Source of the DNA: Azolla caroliniana
Taxonomy: Eukaryota; Polypodiophyta
NCBI GenBank assembly: GCA_043228905.1
Contig: JBHGNT010000006.1
Location: 11,222,001 to 11,286,000 of the forward strand
Reading direction: 5' to 3'
Length of the DNA stretch: 64,000 bases
Shown: positions 35,672-47,364 of the stretch, piece after piece
How the letters are laid out: every line of letters starts with the position of its first letter
Position numbering within the stretch: position 1 is the first letter of the stretch
Made by a program: the position numbers and the translations under genes
Notes under the pieces: generated by a model
What the model was told of the DNA's origin: nothing
The model's database searches: none
What the model saw: the letters and a program-made list of their open reading frames with translations, nothing else

Positions 35672-36050
35672 CGCGGCGGCATAGCACAGGGAGAAAGACA
35701 ATAGGGTTAGGGTTTTCTCTCAGAATCAGAAGAATCAGAATCAGAAGAAGAAGAAGAAGAAGAAGAAGAAACAGAAGCTCTGACGGACAACCTTCCTCAC
35801 CGTCACCGTCACCGTCACCGTCAGTCAACGAACCGCTTTTAGTTTTGCAGTTCCTTATTTTTATATGTATTTGATTGGGTTAGAACTTCCTTTTCCATTC
35901 CTTCTATTTTTGTTGGTTTGTTTGTTTCTTCTTCTTCTTCTTCTTCTTCTTGTGTGTGTGTGTGTGTGTGTGTGTTGCACTACCATTTGGGGGAGTGGGA
36001 CACGGACAAATGTTATGGAGGAGTGGGACACGGACAAATGTTATGGAGGA
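35672..36050 (-). promoter_or_regulatory. 5' region of the SPX gene with simple repeats
   Basis: Contains (AGA)n at about 35735-35770, a four-fold CCGTCA/CACCGT hexamer at about 35800-35823, (TTC)n then (TG)n at 35928-35974, and two identical 28-bp units (35993-36020 and 36021-36048). Promoter role is inferred from position. Confidence 0.5.
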
Positions 36051-38932
36051 CATAAAGAAACTTGCACTCACACCACCCCGCTTTTGTCCGCCCACCGCTC
36101 TTCCTCCCTGGTGCACCTTCCCTTTGGTCATGGCAATCAGGTCAATCATACCCATCTTGGCTACGGAAAACCTAAGGTTAAGTCGGGTTCTTAGGGCCTG
36201 GGGTGTCGTCCTATTGTTAGAAACAAAAGGAGCGACACGTGAAGGAATTGTTCCACCAAACAACGCAGTGCGTACGATGCCATTGCCGACATTGCGCCTA
36301 CCATTGTTGTTAATCAACTCACGACAAAATCTGCTTTTGTTATTCTTATATAGTGGCCGGGTATTGGATAAGGCCTTTCCGATAAGGATTGTGTTGGAAC
36401 TTGTTCTACTTCCACGGTTGTTTCTTTCTTTCTCTTCTCTTGGGAAACGAAAACAATTTTCTTGAAATATCCTTGGAAGTCTTGCATGTATATATGTCTA
36501 TTGTAAGCAAAAGTTGACTCAAAAGTTTATCTCGATTGTTTTGATTAAACTCGCCTTGTATCGTGCAATTATTGTTCGTATATTGTGAACATCACATTTG
36601 GAATGTAAATGAAAAGGATGAATCCACCTCAAGGTTAAGTGCCACGTGCAACTTTTGTCTATGGTGCCCACAAGAATGGATGAGATGATGAGGATGTATC
36701 ATCAAAATGAAGAGGCCAATCAATAAACATAAAAAATCGGTAATATCATATCTTAAATTAAATTATGCAAATTTATAAAGACATGGAAACTTCATTCATG
36801 AGGCAAGATGAGATCTATGTGCCTTCAAATGTAGACTGACTACGTCAAACTTGAAGAGATTGTGCGAAATTGTTGCATTGAGCAATAGAATGTGGGAAAG
36901 ATTGTTGGATGGGACATTCTATATGCTTTATGTTTGTAGTGTGTGTGCTCCACATCCCTCAAACTTTTAGTCGGGGTATTGTATACACTCAACATTTTCA
37001 AATAAGCTTTATTTACACCATTGATGCTCTTCCACAAATCAAGTTATCATCAACATCTTCGTGCACCTTACGTTGGCAATATATTGGTCATTGGGAATTT
37101 TTGCTAGCATAACATTGTTGTAAAAAAATAGTTAAATATGCTTACAAGCATATGAAATTCAAAACATAAGTTTGTTTATATTTCAAAAGTCGTGAAATGA
37201 TTGGCTAAATTTAAGCTCCTTATTAGATGACAATTAAGGTCAAAATATAATTCTACCTTTAAGTACATGAATCTGTTGTGTGTGTCTTTGAAAATGATTG
37301 ATTGTGAGATTTAATGAATTGCCTTGAAGTTGAGAGGTTCTCATTGACCGAATTAAATGCTTAATTTGATGTTGGAGTTCTACGTTGCAAAGTGAAATGT
37401 CCTAATTGAGAGAATATAGAACTTCATTTTGCTACTTAAAATAATCAAAATGTTCAAGCAAAATAATCACCACTTATGTACCAAGAGTGCCCTATATTCA
37501 TTATGATGTTTCGTAATTATTTGGTTAATTTGCTAAATTATTGTTTATATCACATAAATGGATACAAACTAGAGATGCTAAAATTCATTTATATACATAA
37601 AAGATGATAGTTTGTCTAGTGATAAACCTTCAGCCTTTACATGATAGGCTTCATTGGTAGATTTCATGGTTATTTATGAAAACCCTCAATAAAGTCTAGT
37701 TTGAGATCGTGCACATTACATGCGTGGTCCTAAAAATGGCTTTACAACATTGATATTATAACATTTTGAGTACTCCAAATAGCGAAAATATATAACATTG
37801 ACCTTGAAAAGGCAATGTTGATAAATTAGTCACTTAATAGAAAGAATGAGTATGGTGTTTGAGATGAAATATGAGTGGCTTAGAGAGAACCTATGAGAAC
37901 GTAGTCTAGTTAAAGGCCTTGATCTTGATGTTCAAATTGTAGGTGAAATAATAGCCTTCAATGGTATGTTGTTTGAGATGACAGATGCATGACTTGTTTG
38001 ACTTAGAGAGCACCTATGAAAATGTAATCCAATCAAGAAACTTGATATTGATGTCTAAATTGTAGGTGAAGGTGAAATACATAGGCATAAGTTGTAACAT
38101 TAATCTTCCCAAAATTAAGCAACACCTTTGAGTTTCCTTTTAATTAGGATGACGAGGAGAAGTGTGTTAGCATTGCCTTAAGCCAACAATATTATGTTCA
38201 ACCATGTTGTGCTTTTCCTCTCATGTTTGCGAGCATGGTCTAATGGAGTGACTATGTGAATAAGAACCTACACATCTTATAGAACCAATATAATAAGCAT
38301 GAAACATGATTTTATATATTTCATGCGAAGAGTTACAATATTATGCTTTACAGGACATTAGCAACAGTCAATACATTCGTGTTTTCATTGCAAGCGAAAC
38401 TAGCAAGCCATCTTATTTGCATAAAGACGCAAACATTGTGGCACAATTGTCTTGATATGCCAATGGATGAGCATTTCATTCATAGTTGTAACTTGTATTT
38501 ACATTATTAATAATCAAGGAAATATAGCAAGATGACTTCATAATCATGGAACATCTTCTACATCGTAAAAATACATTGAATTTGTTCAATTTGCTATGAT
38601 TAAATCTATAATACATACTCTAAAGCTTCAACATTAGATATTAGAAATCAATCTTGTCCATGTACATTGCATCAAGTGAGTTCTATTGACTTCTCCCAAC
38701 TTGCATTATTATTGATTTGTCTTAGTTAAATAAACTGAGTGTGTGCTTGCAAAAAACAATGAGAAGCATTTCCATTGATCTAATACATACTAAACACATA
38801 TACACCCCATGTGTGTGTATTAATAACCATGCTAGGTCTACTTTATTCTCAAATTCATTATCATATAATACTCCACACAACACGCATATTGATATATGTT
38901 ACGATGGATTTCTTTACACATTATTATTATTA
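36051..38932. other. intergenic, no gene recognised
   Basis: Mostly AT-rich. 36051-36330 is less AT-rich and open in two frames, but the frames start inside a microsatellite and match nothing known. Two imperfect copies of about 115 bp occur near 37857-37970 and 37970-38080 (shared TTAGAGAG, AACCTATGA, CTTGATNTTGATGT, AAATTGTAGGTGAA). Confidence 0.45.
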
Positions 38933-39180
38933 AATATCCCCCAAAACATTTTATTTTATTTTATTTTATTTCCAAAAAAAACTCCTTCCATTAGTTACAA
39001 AATTTTACAAATGAGACGATTATGTACAAATCCCTAAAGGGACGCGATAGTTCCATCTAATGTGGAAGCCCACTAACTCAAGAAAGGGAGAGGATGACCA
39101 TTGTTGGATGAAGGCTATGCGTTGTCTTTCAACTCCCTCGGAGCCACCTTTAAGGCCATCATATTGGCTCTTTAGAGTGG

Positions 39181-42100
39181 CTAAATTTCACTCCATATCT
39201 CTTGTAGTAACCTTGTTGGATGGGTGGTTTGGTTGGAGAAGACTCGCCTACATCGTTGTTTCCACAGAATCCAAAGGGTTATTGGGTTGACCAATTCCAA
39301 CACCTCTTGAGATTTGTCATTAACAGGAAAATAGTGGACATTGCCGCTGGAGGAGAAAAGAACCTCTTGTGCTTTTATCACCAAAGTCATCCCCTCCTCC
39401 TGATGCTCGTATCGGCCAATTGCAGCCTGCCATGATAGCCAACATATATTTCCCCACTTGATTGAACCTTGCACCTGGCATAATTGCAACAAGCGGCCAA
39501 CCCCTCGCCATATTCTATGGGATGTTGGGCAGTCCCACAGAGCGTGTCGTATGGATTCTACTGCATGTGGGCACTCTACACAATTAGGAGAGCTAAGGTT
39601 CCCACGTTGCCATGCTCCCACCAGTAGGGACTTATGTATTAACAGCCATTGGAAAGTGGTAATTCGCCTCGCGTGTTGTTGCTTCCAGATTTTCTGCCAA
39701 AACTTGGTGATTATTGCAGAGGGAACTTGAAATGTGTGCCAGACCTTCACAGCAGCTAGTTCTCGGGCAACTTGAGCAGCTAGAATGTGGCGACCCAATC
39801 TAGTTGTGAATTGGAAGAAAGGGATGGGTTTGCTTCCTTGCCCCGCGTAGGGATCACGCCATGTCCATTGCAAAGGGTCCCAACTGACCTTACGTAGCCA
39901 TGTGTTTTCATGAGTACATATATGCCAATCGGGTTGTACTTTGATCGGATCAGGATCTACAATCCATTTATGACCAGTGTACGCGAGTACTCGAATGGCG
40001 TTATTTTGTGTGGGTGTCTCAGTGTCTCGCAATTCATGGCCTTCGAGCCTGTTTGGTGATCCCCTACCTCTCGGGATCAGAGAGCCCTCCTCCTCGTGGC
40101 CTATCCATTTCTCCATTGTCATCCTTTGAGTAGCAGATTCCCTAATCAGTAGCGTGTTAATGATTTCCGATCTCATAGTCCATCCGCCCTTGATTCCATG
40201 GAGCATGTTCGCTTGATCTTGTAGTGGCATTGACATAAACCGTCGCCAACATTCTATACTTTTTCCTGGACCTTCTGCAATGTATCCCCATGACAACCCC
40301 TTACGTGATCTTAGTAGTTGATTAGATTCATCCTTGAGACATGGGTTCCATAGGATACGTTGACTGAGCCAGGCAGGTTCGGATCTCGGTTGATCACACT
40401 AGAGCCCTCGACGAATGTCACACCATGCCTTGCACATGGATGCATTGAATCTGTCCTCCAAATGGTGGGAGAAACTAGGTTTGAGATCCATGTTTAGAAT
40501 CCATCCCGTTTGGGGGGCCCAATTGACCCCTTTTCGTGGCCTAAAGTAAGCGAAACGTAACCTCAATAGCATTTTCCAACAATCATTTCCTAGTTGGAGT
40601 CCTCACACCACAAATTTGGCAAGTAAGGCTTTCGATTGTGAAAGGGGATCAATAAGACCCAATCCCCCTCTCGACTTAGGCGTTGTGAGTATAGGCCACG
40701 CCACCTTGGCGCGAGCTACATGGTCTTCCTTACCAGATCAAATGTAGTTGCAGACTAGTCGTTGAATCTGATGTATACTTTCCTTGGAGATTGTCCAACA
40801 TGATAGACTGTACCATGTTGTTGCGAGGAGTACTTGATTTGCCACTATGATGCGACCTGCTAGCGACAATTTTTTAGAGCTCCAATGTATCAACTTTTGT
40901 CGAATGGAAAGGATAACGGGTGCAATCATAGTCTCCGGCGGTATGTTGAAGCCAATTTGGAAGCCCAAATATTTGGTGCTCGCTCCTTGATTGATCCACT
41001 TGAAAGCGGGGTGTGGGTGCCACGCCGGATGTGTTTCATGAGAGAGCCATATTGCACAGGATTTGTGCCAATTGATCATGGCGTTGGATCACTTGCAAAA
41101 TAAAACTAGCCCACTTTCTAGCTTTTGGAGGTTTTCCAGGTCCCCTTGCAGGTAGACTGCTATGTCATCTGCAAATTCTATATCCAGGATGCTTTGGTAA
41201 GAATGAGGTATGGGAAGACCACGTAGGTTGATATGCCGCGAGTTGAGAAAGCAAGAGAGTGCTTCGGCGTATAATAGAAATAAGGATGGAGCTAGTGGGC
41301 ATCCCTGCCGTACAGAGCGGGATATTCGGAAAAAGGGGCCCCTTTCACCTGCCAGAAAAACGCAACTGCTGCCATTCCTATAAAATCCTGCAATGCCTTT
41401 GATCCATGTCTCTTGAAAGCCGAGTTTCCTCATCACACTTTCTAGAAAGTTCCAACATACCCTGTCATAGGCTTTCTCAAAATCTAGTAGCACCACCGCT
41501 ACCTTCTTGTTGGTCTGCTTGGCAAGGGCTACTGCTTCCCAAAATGAGAAGAGGTTGTCTAGGATGCTCCGATTTCTAACGAAACCTGTCTATGACGGAT
41601 GAATGAGTTGAGGGAGAAGTGGAGTTAAACGGCGTGCCACGATTTTTGCGAGCAACTTATAGACAATATTGAGAAGAGTAATGGGTCACCACTTGTGAAT
41701 GTCGTTGGCATTCCCACCACTTTTAGGAATGAGATGTATCATCCCCTGTCCAAATTCCTCCGACATGCTTCCAGAGCTGATGATCTCCTCATATGCCTGG
41801 AGGAGGTCTTCTTTAATAGTGCCCCAAAGGCATGTGAAAAAGTGCGGGGTGAGACCGTCAATTCCGGGGCAGCTCTCGGCATCTAAATCAGTGAGGGCCT
41901 CCCATATCTCAATGATTGATAGGGGACGCACAAGCCAGGTATTCATTTCCGGTGTGACTTTCTCGGGTATGCTTTGGAGGATAATATCATCGCTTATGTC
42001 TTCCCTTGTAGCTATCATGTCTTCGGTAAGTAGGCGGCTATAATACCTTGTGGCAATATTCCTCATTTCGTCGCCATCCTCAATGGTTGTTCCATCCTCT

Positions 42101-43317
42101 TGGTTGAGGCTGCGCATCACAGTTCTAGCGTGCCTCGGGCCTTTGGAGCGGAAGAATTCCTTTGTGGTTTTGTCCCCTACTCGAATCCATCGCGCCATGC
42201 TGCCATGAAACTCCATGTCATATATTGCCTTTTCTGCCATGCTAAGTTCCTGTTTGGCCGTGGCGACTTGTCCTGCAATCCAACTACAGGATGGGTATCT
42301 CTGTTGGAGTCGTTGTAAGGCTACTAGTCCCCGTTTTGTCCTCTGTCGCTTCTCCTGAGCATCCTTGCGTCTAGTCTTGACAATCTCATGTAGGAGAGTA
42401 GAGGCTCTTGTTAATTTAGCTAAAAGTTTGTCCGATGTTGATGAGCCATTGACGGGTAATGACCATTGGTTGGATAGTTGGTCCTTCACATCTATAAGTG
42501 TGTAAATAGTGTGTGGGATGCGAGTCTGGAATGGGCCCCATTTTCGGTGCAATTGAAAATGACCAGCTACCGGGTAATGGTCAGAGAAAGTCGTGCCTGG
42601 AGTTATGCGACACCACCCTCCCTTCGCTTCTAAAGCGTCCCCCACATAAATGCGGTCAATGCGAGATAGGGTGGGTCCACTATTCCGCCCGTCTGATCGG
42701 GAGAATAGGAGAGAGTCCCTTTTCCGTTGGAAGTTGGCAGAATGCCAGATGTCTCGCAGGTTAAGGTGGACACATAGCTTCTCCCATTGTTTGCGTTCCC
42801 TTCCTTGTAGAACTATGGGGTTGTTGTTGGAGCTATCATGAATGGATTCGATCATATTAAAATCCCCTCCAATGCACCACTCTTCTGCACCCACTACTTG
42901 TAGGCGGATGCGGTCCCAGAATGTTGCTCTTTCTGTTCTGTTATTTGGAGCATAAACATTCATGAAGTTCCATCGTTGCCCTTGGATGGTCAACGTGCAA
43001 AAATGTGCCCTACCAGGTATAAGTGATTCTTGGTGTATTAAGCCTTGGGCTAGATGTTCCCAAATCAAAGTGCAAATACCACCATGATTTCCATCCTCCC
43101 CAATTGCTGGCTCCCAAATCGTTCGCCATGATCTTGGTAGAAGGTCTTCGACTTCCTTTAACTGTGTGCTATCGAGGTGGTGTTCCTGCAACATGATGAT
43201 GTCAGCACCACTCCCTAGTAAATGTTCTTCAAGATCCCTTCTCAGTTTCCATCAATTTTGTTGGTCTAGTCTACTTCTGAGTCCTTGCACGTTCCATGTT
43301 ATAATCTTCATACTCAT
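39181..43317 (-). pseudogene. LINE ORF2 (endonuclease-RT), stops only
   Basis: ATG 43317 begins MSMKIITWNVQGLRSR, the start of an apurinic-type endonuclease, with MLQEHHLD, GGDFNMIES and a late SDHYPVAGH. RT shows VLLDFEKAYDRV, SVRQGCPLAPSLF and the catalytic EFADDIAVY. The C-terminal zf-RVT part has CVECPHAVESIRHALWDCP. The whole reading stays in one frame for 1379 codons but has about seven stops: near 43254, 41688, 41593, 41091, 40740 and two between 40737 and 40297. Most can be explained by single C-to-T changes. No frameshift was found. Confidence 0.92.
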
Positions 43318-44325
43318 GGAATGGGGTGGGAGGTTGCCAGTTGTGCCTGGTGCTTTGTACAACAGGTCGTGAGTGGGGAGCACTCACCATTTAGACATCC
43401 AATCATTTCCAGGGATGGAATAGTGGTCCACATCCATGAGTGGAGTTTGTGGGCTATCTTGTGGGCTTCAATCGACCCTTCATGCTTCTCATAGAAATAG
43501 ACAAAGCTTGGTGTTAGTTGGGTGTTTATGATAGTCCGTAGGTGGATGTAGCAAAGATGGGGGTCCTCTTCATCCATGGTGCACCAGAATTCAGTGTTAT
43601 GCCAATGTTGCTTTAGTTCATTCATGAGCTCTTCATCTCTTATTTGTGCTACAAAGCACACTGCTTGGCTACATAACATATCTTTAATCTTGGATTTCGA
43701 CCAATCTTCCTGAGTCGGAAGCAAGAGTGGAAAGGAGATTGAGGTCGTCGGAACTCCATTATTGTGCACCGCTGATACATGTACCCTTATTTTTTCCACT
43801 GCCTTGAGCCCTATACCTAGCCATTTCAAGGCGTTTTGTGGGTGTGGTTCAAGGTCTTGGCTAGAGGAAGCACAGTCATTTGTGTCCGGGACGACTATGA
43901 TTTGATACATGTACCCTTATTTTTTCCACTGCCTTGAGCCCTATACCTAGCCATTTCAAGGCGTTTTGTGGGTGTGGTTCAAGGTCTTGGCTAGAGGAAG
44001 CACACTCATTTGTGTCCGGGACGACTATGATTTGAGGCGTGACATTCACACTTCTGCCTTGGGTTGTTGCTTTTGCATTGGGTGTCGTTCCACTCAAGCT
44101 CCTTATTAGGGTCTTTACATGACTTATTCGTCTGCGTTTCCCTGTTTTGTAAGCTTTAACGAGAACTTTCTCTTGGGTGCTTGGTGTCACCTTAGGTCGT
44201 TCCTTGGGGCTTACGAAAGAACTAGGGGAATGCTCATCTGTGGGGGGGAGCTCTTGTAGTAGATCAAAGCGATTGGGGCTCATAGGCGATGGAAGATTTT
44301 GTGCCGGTGATGTTTTTCGAAGGAC
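43314..44325 (-). pseudogene. LINE ORF1 C-terminal part, frameshifted by duplication
   Basis: Minus-strand frame 44325-43876 (SPMSPNRFDLLQELPP, KRRRISHVKTLI) stops after a repeated segment, and 43910-43314 continues in another frame (IIVVPDTND, LKQHWHNTEFW, LTTCCTKHQ) to a TGA that overlaps the ORF2 start as ATGA. The cause is the 130-bp tandem duplication at 43774-44033. No RNA-binding zinc knuckle is seen in the part present. Confidence 0.75.
43774..44033. repeat. 130-bp tandem duplication in LINE ORF1
   Basis: Units 43774-43903 and 43904-44033 differ at one or two positions (CACAGTCATT versus CACACTCATT). 130 is not a multiple of three, so it breaks ORF1. Confidence 0.92.
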
Positions 44326-44461
44326 AATATCCCCCAAAACATAGGGTTTGTTAATAGTTTTTCAAGCTAGATTTTCTTGAAACAAAACAACAAGAGGTAA
44401 TATTTGCACAATGAAAGTTTATCTAGAGGAACATATATTCTCAAGACCAATATTGAATTGC

Positions 44462-44700
44462 TTAACTATAAAGAATATAAAATTTGGATAAATATGTGGT
44501 TTCTCGAATGACTACCACCTTCATCATGAACACATAGTGATGTGTCTTTTGCCGAGTTGATTGGCGGAGCTTCTCGTTTGCCGATTCGAGGGACCTTCTC
44601 AACTCATGGTGTTTGCATGATGTGTACACCGAACTAGTTGATGATCGATCTGGCCGTGTTTTCCAAATCGATATTGTTGAAGGCCATGTTCCCATTCCAC
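44462..44700 (-). pseudogene. copia pol fragment
   Basis: SANEKLRQSTRQK and HYVFMMKVVVIRET on the minus strand match the linker before RT in the copia remnant at 60638-61012. Only this piece remains. Confidence 0.55.
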
Positions 44701-44804
44701 ATCTACAAACGCTACTTGTAATCTTAGATTCAAGAATACCAACATGTTCCTTAGTGAAGTTCGAGTAGATAATTCCACTTACCTCAACAGATTTTGACCC
44801 TAGG

Positions 44805-45676
44805 TGTTAGAGCTAGATCCTAATGTAAGAATATGATAAGGAAATAATAGATAAAAAGATAAGAGCGAGAGAAAGAAGGTTTCCGATCCACCCCACCACC
44901 CCCCAACGAAGGGATCGATATGGACTTGAGCCTCGATCGGCGTCCCATACCACCATTGTGGCATCGAGTCGTACTTGCTACTAGTGCACTCACTTATAAG
45001 AGTTTGATCACCACTTAAGCAGAGTCTCGATGTACATGAATGGTGTGTCAAATGAGGGTAGCTAGGTGTTAATCGGCTAATAATCGGCTAATTACTAACT
45101 ACTACCGATACAGAAGAGTGAACGTCGCTACTCAACGTTCTAACAAGGAATTGTGTTTTACGAACGGATTTATACTATATTAATCGGTAATTACCGTGAT
45201 CGTTACTTAGTTATAAATTAGGAAGCTTGCACTTAAGATCATAGACAATAGAAGGAACACAGAATCCGTACAAGATATTCCTAACTTAAACTTATATTAC
45301 TAAATAAAACGACCTTTCTTACAATGCCTTCGGTTCCCTTTTATAGGTATACCGAAGGTCTTTTCTCATCAAGAACTATTCCTACTTACTATCAAGATTT
45401 ACAAAATTATCTAACTAACTTAGTTCTCTTCGTTTACTGCTGAGTCATTGATCCGAACAGTCGATCCGAACCGACTCTATTTTCGACGCTTTCCCACTTG
45501 TTCGGTAAAACTGACTGTCCGGGTCCGGGTAACACTAGGCCTCATATTTATAGCTAGACCTAAGGCCCCCAAGCAAGTTCACGCTTGACCTTAATGGGTT
45601 GTCTCAATCCCAAGGATTAAAAGTAATCCTTCCCTTCTTTACACTCTCATTTAACCCTCACACAAGTTTATCCACA
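44805..45676 (-). repeat. LTR of the chromodomain gypsy family, interrupted and truncated
   Basis: 44805-45066 and 45540-45676 match the solo LTR at 21424-21878. The right end (about 65 bp) is missing. A second LTR is inserted at 45067-45534. Confidence 0.85.
45067..45534 (-). mobile_element. nested solo LTR of another family (TSD CTAGG)
   Basis: 468 bp, TGTTAATCGG...CCGGGTAACA, flanked by CTAGG at 45062-45066 and 45535-45539. A TATAAAAGGGAACC on the minus strand near 45345 suggests minus orientation. Confidence 0.88.
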
Positions 45677-45760
45677 TTGTCGTGAAGGATTCCGGCCATA
45701 AGAGGAAAGGGGAGCCGGATGCATGTGAATGGGTGTGTGTAAGGATGCACATGAACGAGG

Positions 45761-45762
<2 letters not shown>

Positions 45763-45818
<56 letters not shown>
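45763..45818. repeat. (AT)n microsatellite, about 28 units
   Basis: Uninterrupted AT dinucleotides. Confidence 0.95.
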
Positions 45819-45820
<2 letters not shown>

Positions 45821-46591
45821 AACAAATGTAAATATCGAAATATAATAAGTACTAGGCTGTATGATTTAGATGGGTAGTTTAAGGTCCCACAAAAAGAGAG
45901 AATGAAACGTGTGTAGGGAGGAAAACGAGGGGAAGAATCACTGACAGAATCGGATGTCTTAAACGGCTCATGTAACACCGATTCTCCTCTACTTGGATCT
46001 ATAAAAGGAGAGGAGAGAGAATGTTAGAGGGATCCATCGTTTTGGAAACAGAAGCGTTGTCGGTTTCTGCAGTCTACAAGTTTTCTATTTCGGTTTTCTT
46101 TTGTGTTTCTGTGATAGTGAGACCTCTGTTTCGTGCTGGAAGACTGTGTGCTCTCGATTAGAGGTTCACTAGAGTCTAGGGTGTGTGTGTCGATAGCATG
46201 AAGCTCTGTCATCGGCCCTGTCCGGTTGTACTTCCTGTTGATTAATTCATTTCAATTGTTGTATTCGGTTCTTCTCTTTGTGTGTTGAGTTCGCGTTCTC
46301 TTTTCCTGTTTTTGTCCAACTCACGCATTTATATGAGTTCTCGAGCCCGTGTGCTCATTACCCGGTATCAGGCGACAGGTCTGGTTAGATTACGTGCCCG
46401 AGACCATGTGCCAACGAGGATATCCGGAAACCGATCCTGACTAACACTTCTACCCCTCTCGTTCTCTTTACTGTCTCCTTCGTTCAAGATCCCAGTGGTC
46501 CCCCCGGAATGCCGAGCATCCACACGGAAGTGCTTGAGGTTCAAGCCGACTATCAGAATTGGTCGGAGTTCGAGGGTTCCTAAGAACAAGG
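45819..46591. other. unassigned DNA with TATA-like box
   Basis: TCTATAAAAGGAGAGG at about 46000 and a following pyrimidine-rich stretch look like a plant promoter and leader, possibly the U3-R-U5 of an unidentified LTR. A short frame from ATG about 46333 (MSSRARVLITRYQATG) is open for 35 codons. Nothing was recognised. Confidence 0.3.
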
Positions 46592-47333
46592 TGTTAGGAA
46601 ACAGGTCCCTCCGGATGGGAAGTGAAAAGAACAGTGATGATGAGCAAACTCGGCTGAGGCCGAAACCGGATGTGGTGGACCCGGTACCGGAAGACCAGTG
46701 AGAGCCGGATGATGAGTACCCGGCAAGAGCTGGATGGTGAAGACCCGGTGAGAACCGGATGTGGAGTACCCGGCTACGGAAGACCCGGTGAGAACTGAAT
46801 GACGTGTGCCTGGCAAGCGCCAGATGATGCAGGCCCGGTGAGGAGTGCTCACCGGATGAAGGGACATATTCGTAAATATGTTTCTGAGAGTCCATCGGGG
46901 GCTATATTTGTAAATAGCCGAAAAGTCATATTAGTATAAATATGACTTAGGGCAAACTTAGTACAGTGTGTTGTCATTGTCGTTGTTGCGATTGTGAGAG
47001 AGCAACTGTGTACAGAGAGAGAGAGAGAGAGTGAGCTCGAGACATAGAGAGGTCGTTGCCTTTGTTGTAACCGCCGCCTGTGGCGAAGATCGTGAGCACG
47101 AGGTCGTTGCCTCCATGAGCTCACTGTTGTAATCATTGTGATATAGTGATAGTTTGGAGTCTGTGGAATCCTGTGGTTTTTTCCCTTTAGGGTTTTCCAC
47201 GTTAATATCCTGCGTATTCTCTTTTCTTTCTGTTTTGTGCACTTACCTCCATTTCCCATTTTTCTGTGTTCGACCGTACAAAGTGATTTACTCTTTGGTT
47301 GTTTCTGGAGACCATTCTGCATACTCCTCGACA
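46592..47333 (+). repeat. 5' LTR of the Tork-like copia
   Basis: 742 bp, TGTTAGGAAACAGG...CTCCTCGACA. It contains a run of imperfect ~27-30-bp units built on GACCCGGTGAGARCCGGATG and GTACCCGGCAAGAGC (about 46680-46850), one or more of which are missing in the 3' LTR. Confidence 0.92.
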
Positions 47334-47336
47334 AAG

Positions 47337-47348
47337 TGGTATCAGAGC
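47337..47348 (+). other. primer-binding site
   Basis: TGGTATCAGAGC, three bases after the LTR, complementary to initiator Met-tRNA. Confidence 0.88.
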
Positions 47349-47364
47349 GAACCGACATAGAACA

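Larger units (their letters stand above)
38950..44325 (-). mobile_element. L1-type LINE, 5'-truncated (17-bp TSD)
   Basis: Flanked by AATATCCCCCAAAACAT at 38933-38949 and 44326-44342, a perfect 17-bp TSD. On the minus strand it ends with a (TAAAA)n tail at about 38952-38975. It holds the end of an ORF1 and the whole of ORF2 (endonuclease, RT, zinc-binding RNase H-like region). The 5' end begins inside ORF1, so it is truncated, as is usual for target-primed insertion. Confidence 0.94.

Noticed and set aside
35865-36465. Frames of 109, 137 and 171 codons on both strands
   Set aside because: They start or end in (TTC)n and (TG)n repeats and show no domain.
44800-44804. CTAGG before the truncated LTR at 44805 as its TSD
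   Set aside because: The right end of that LTR is missing, so the match cannot be tested; the same CTAGG at 45062 belongs to the nested LTR.
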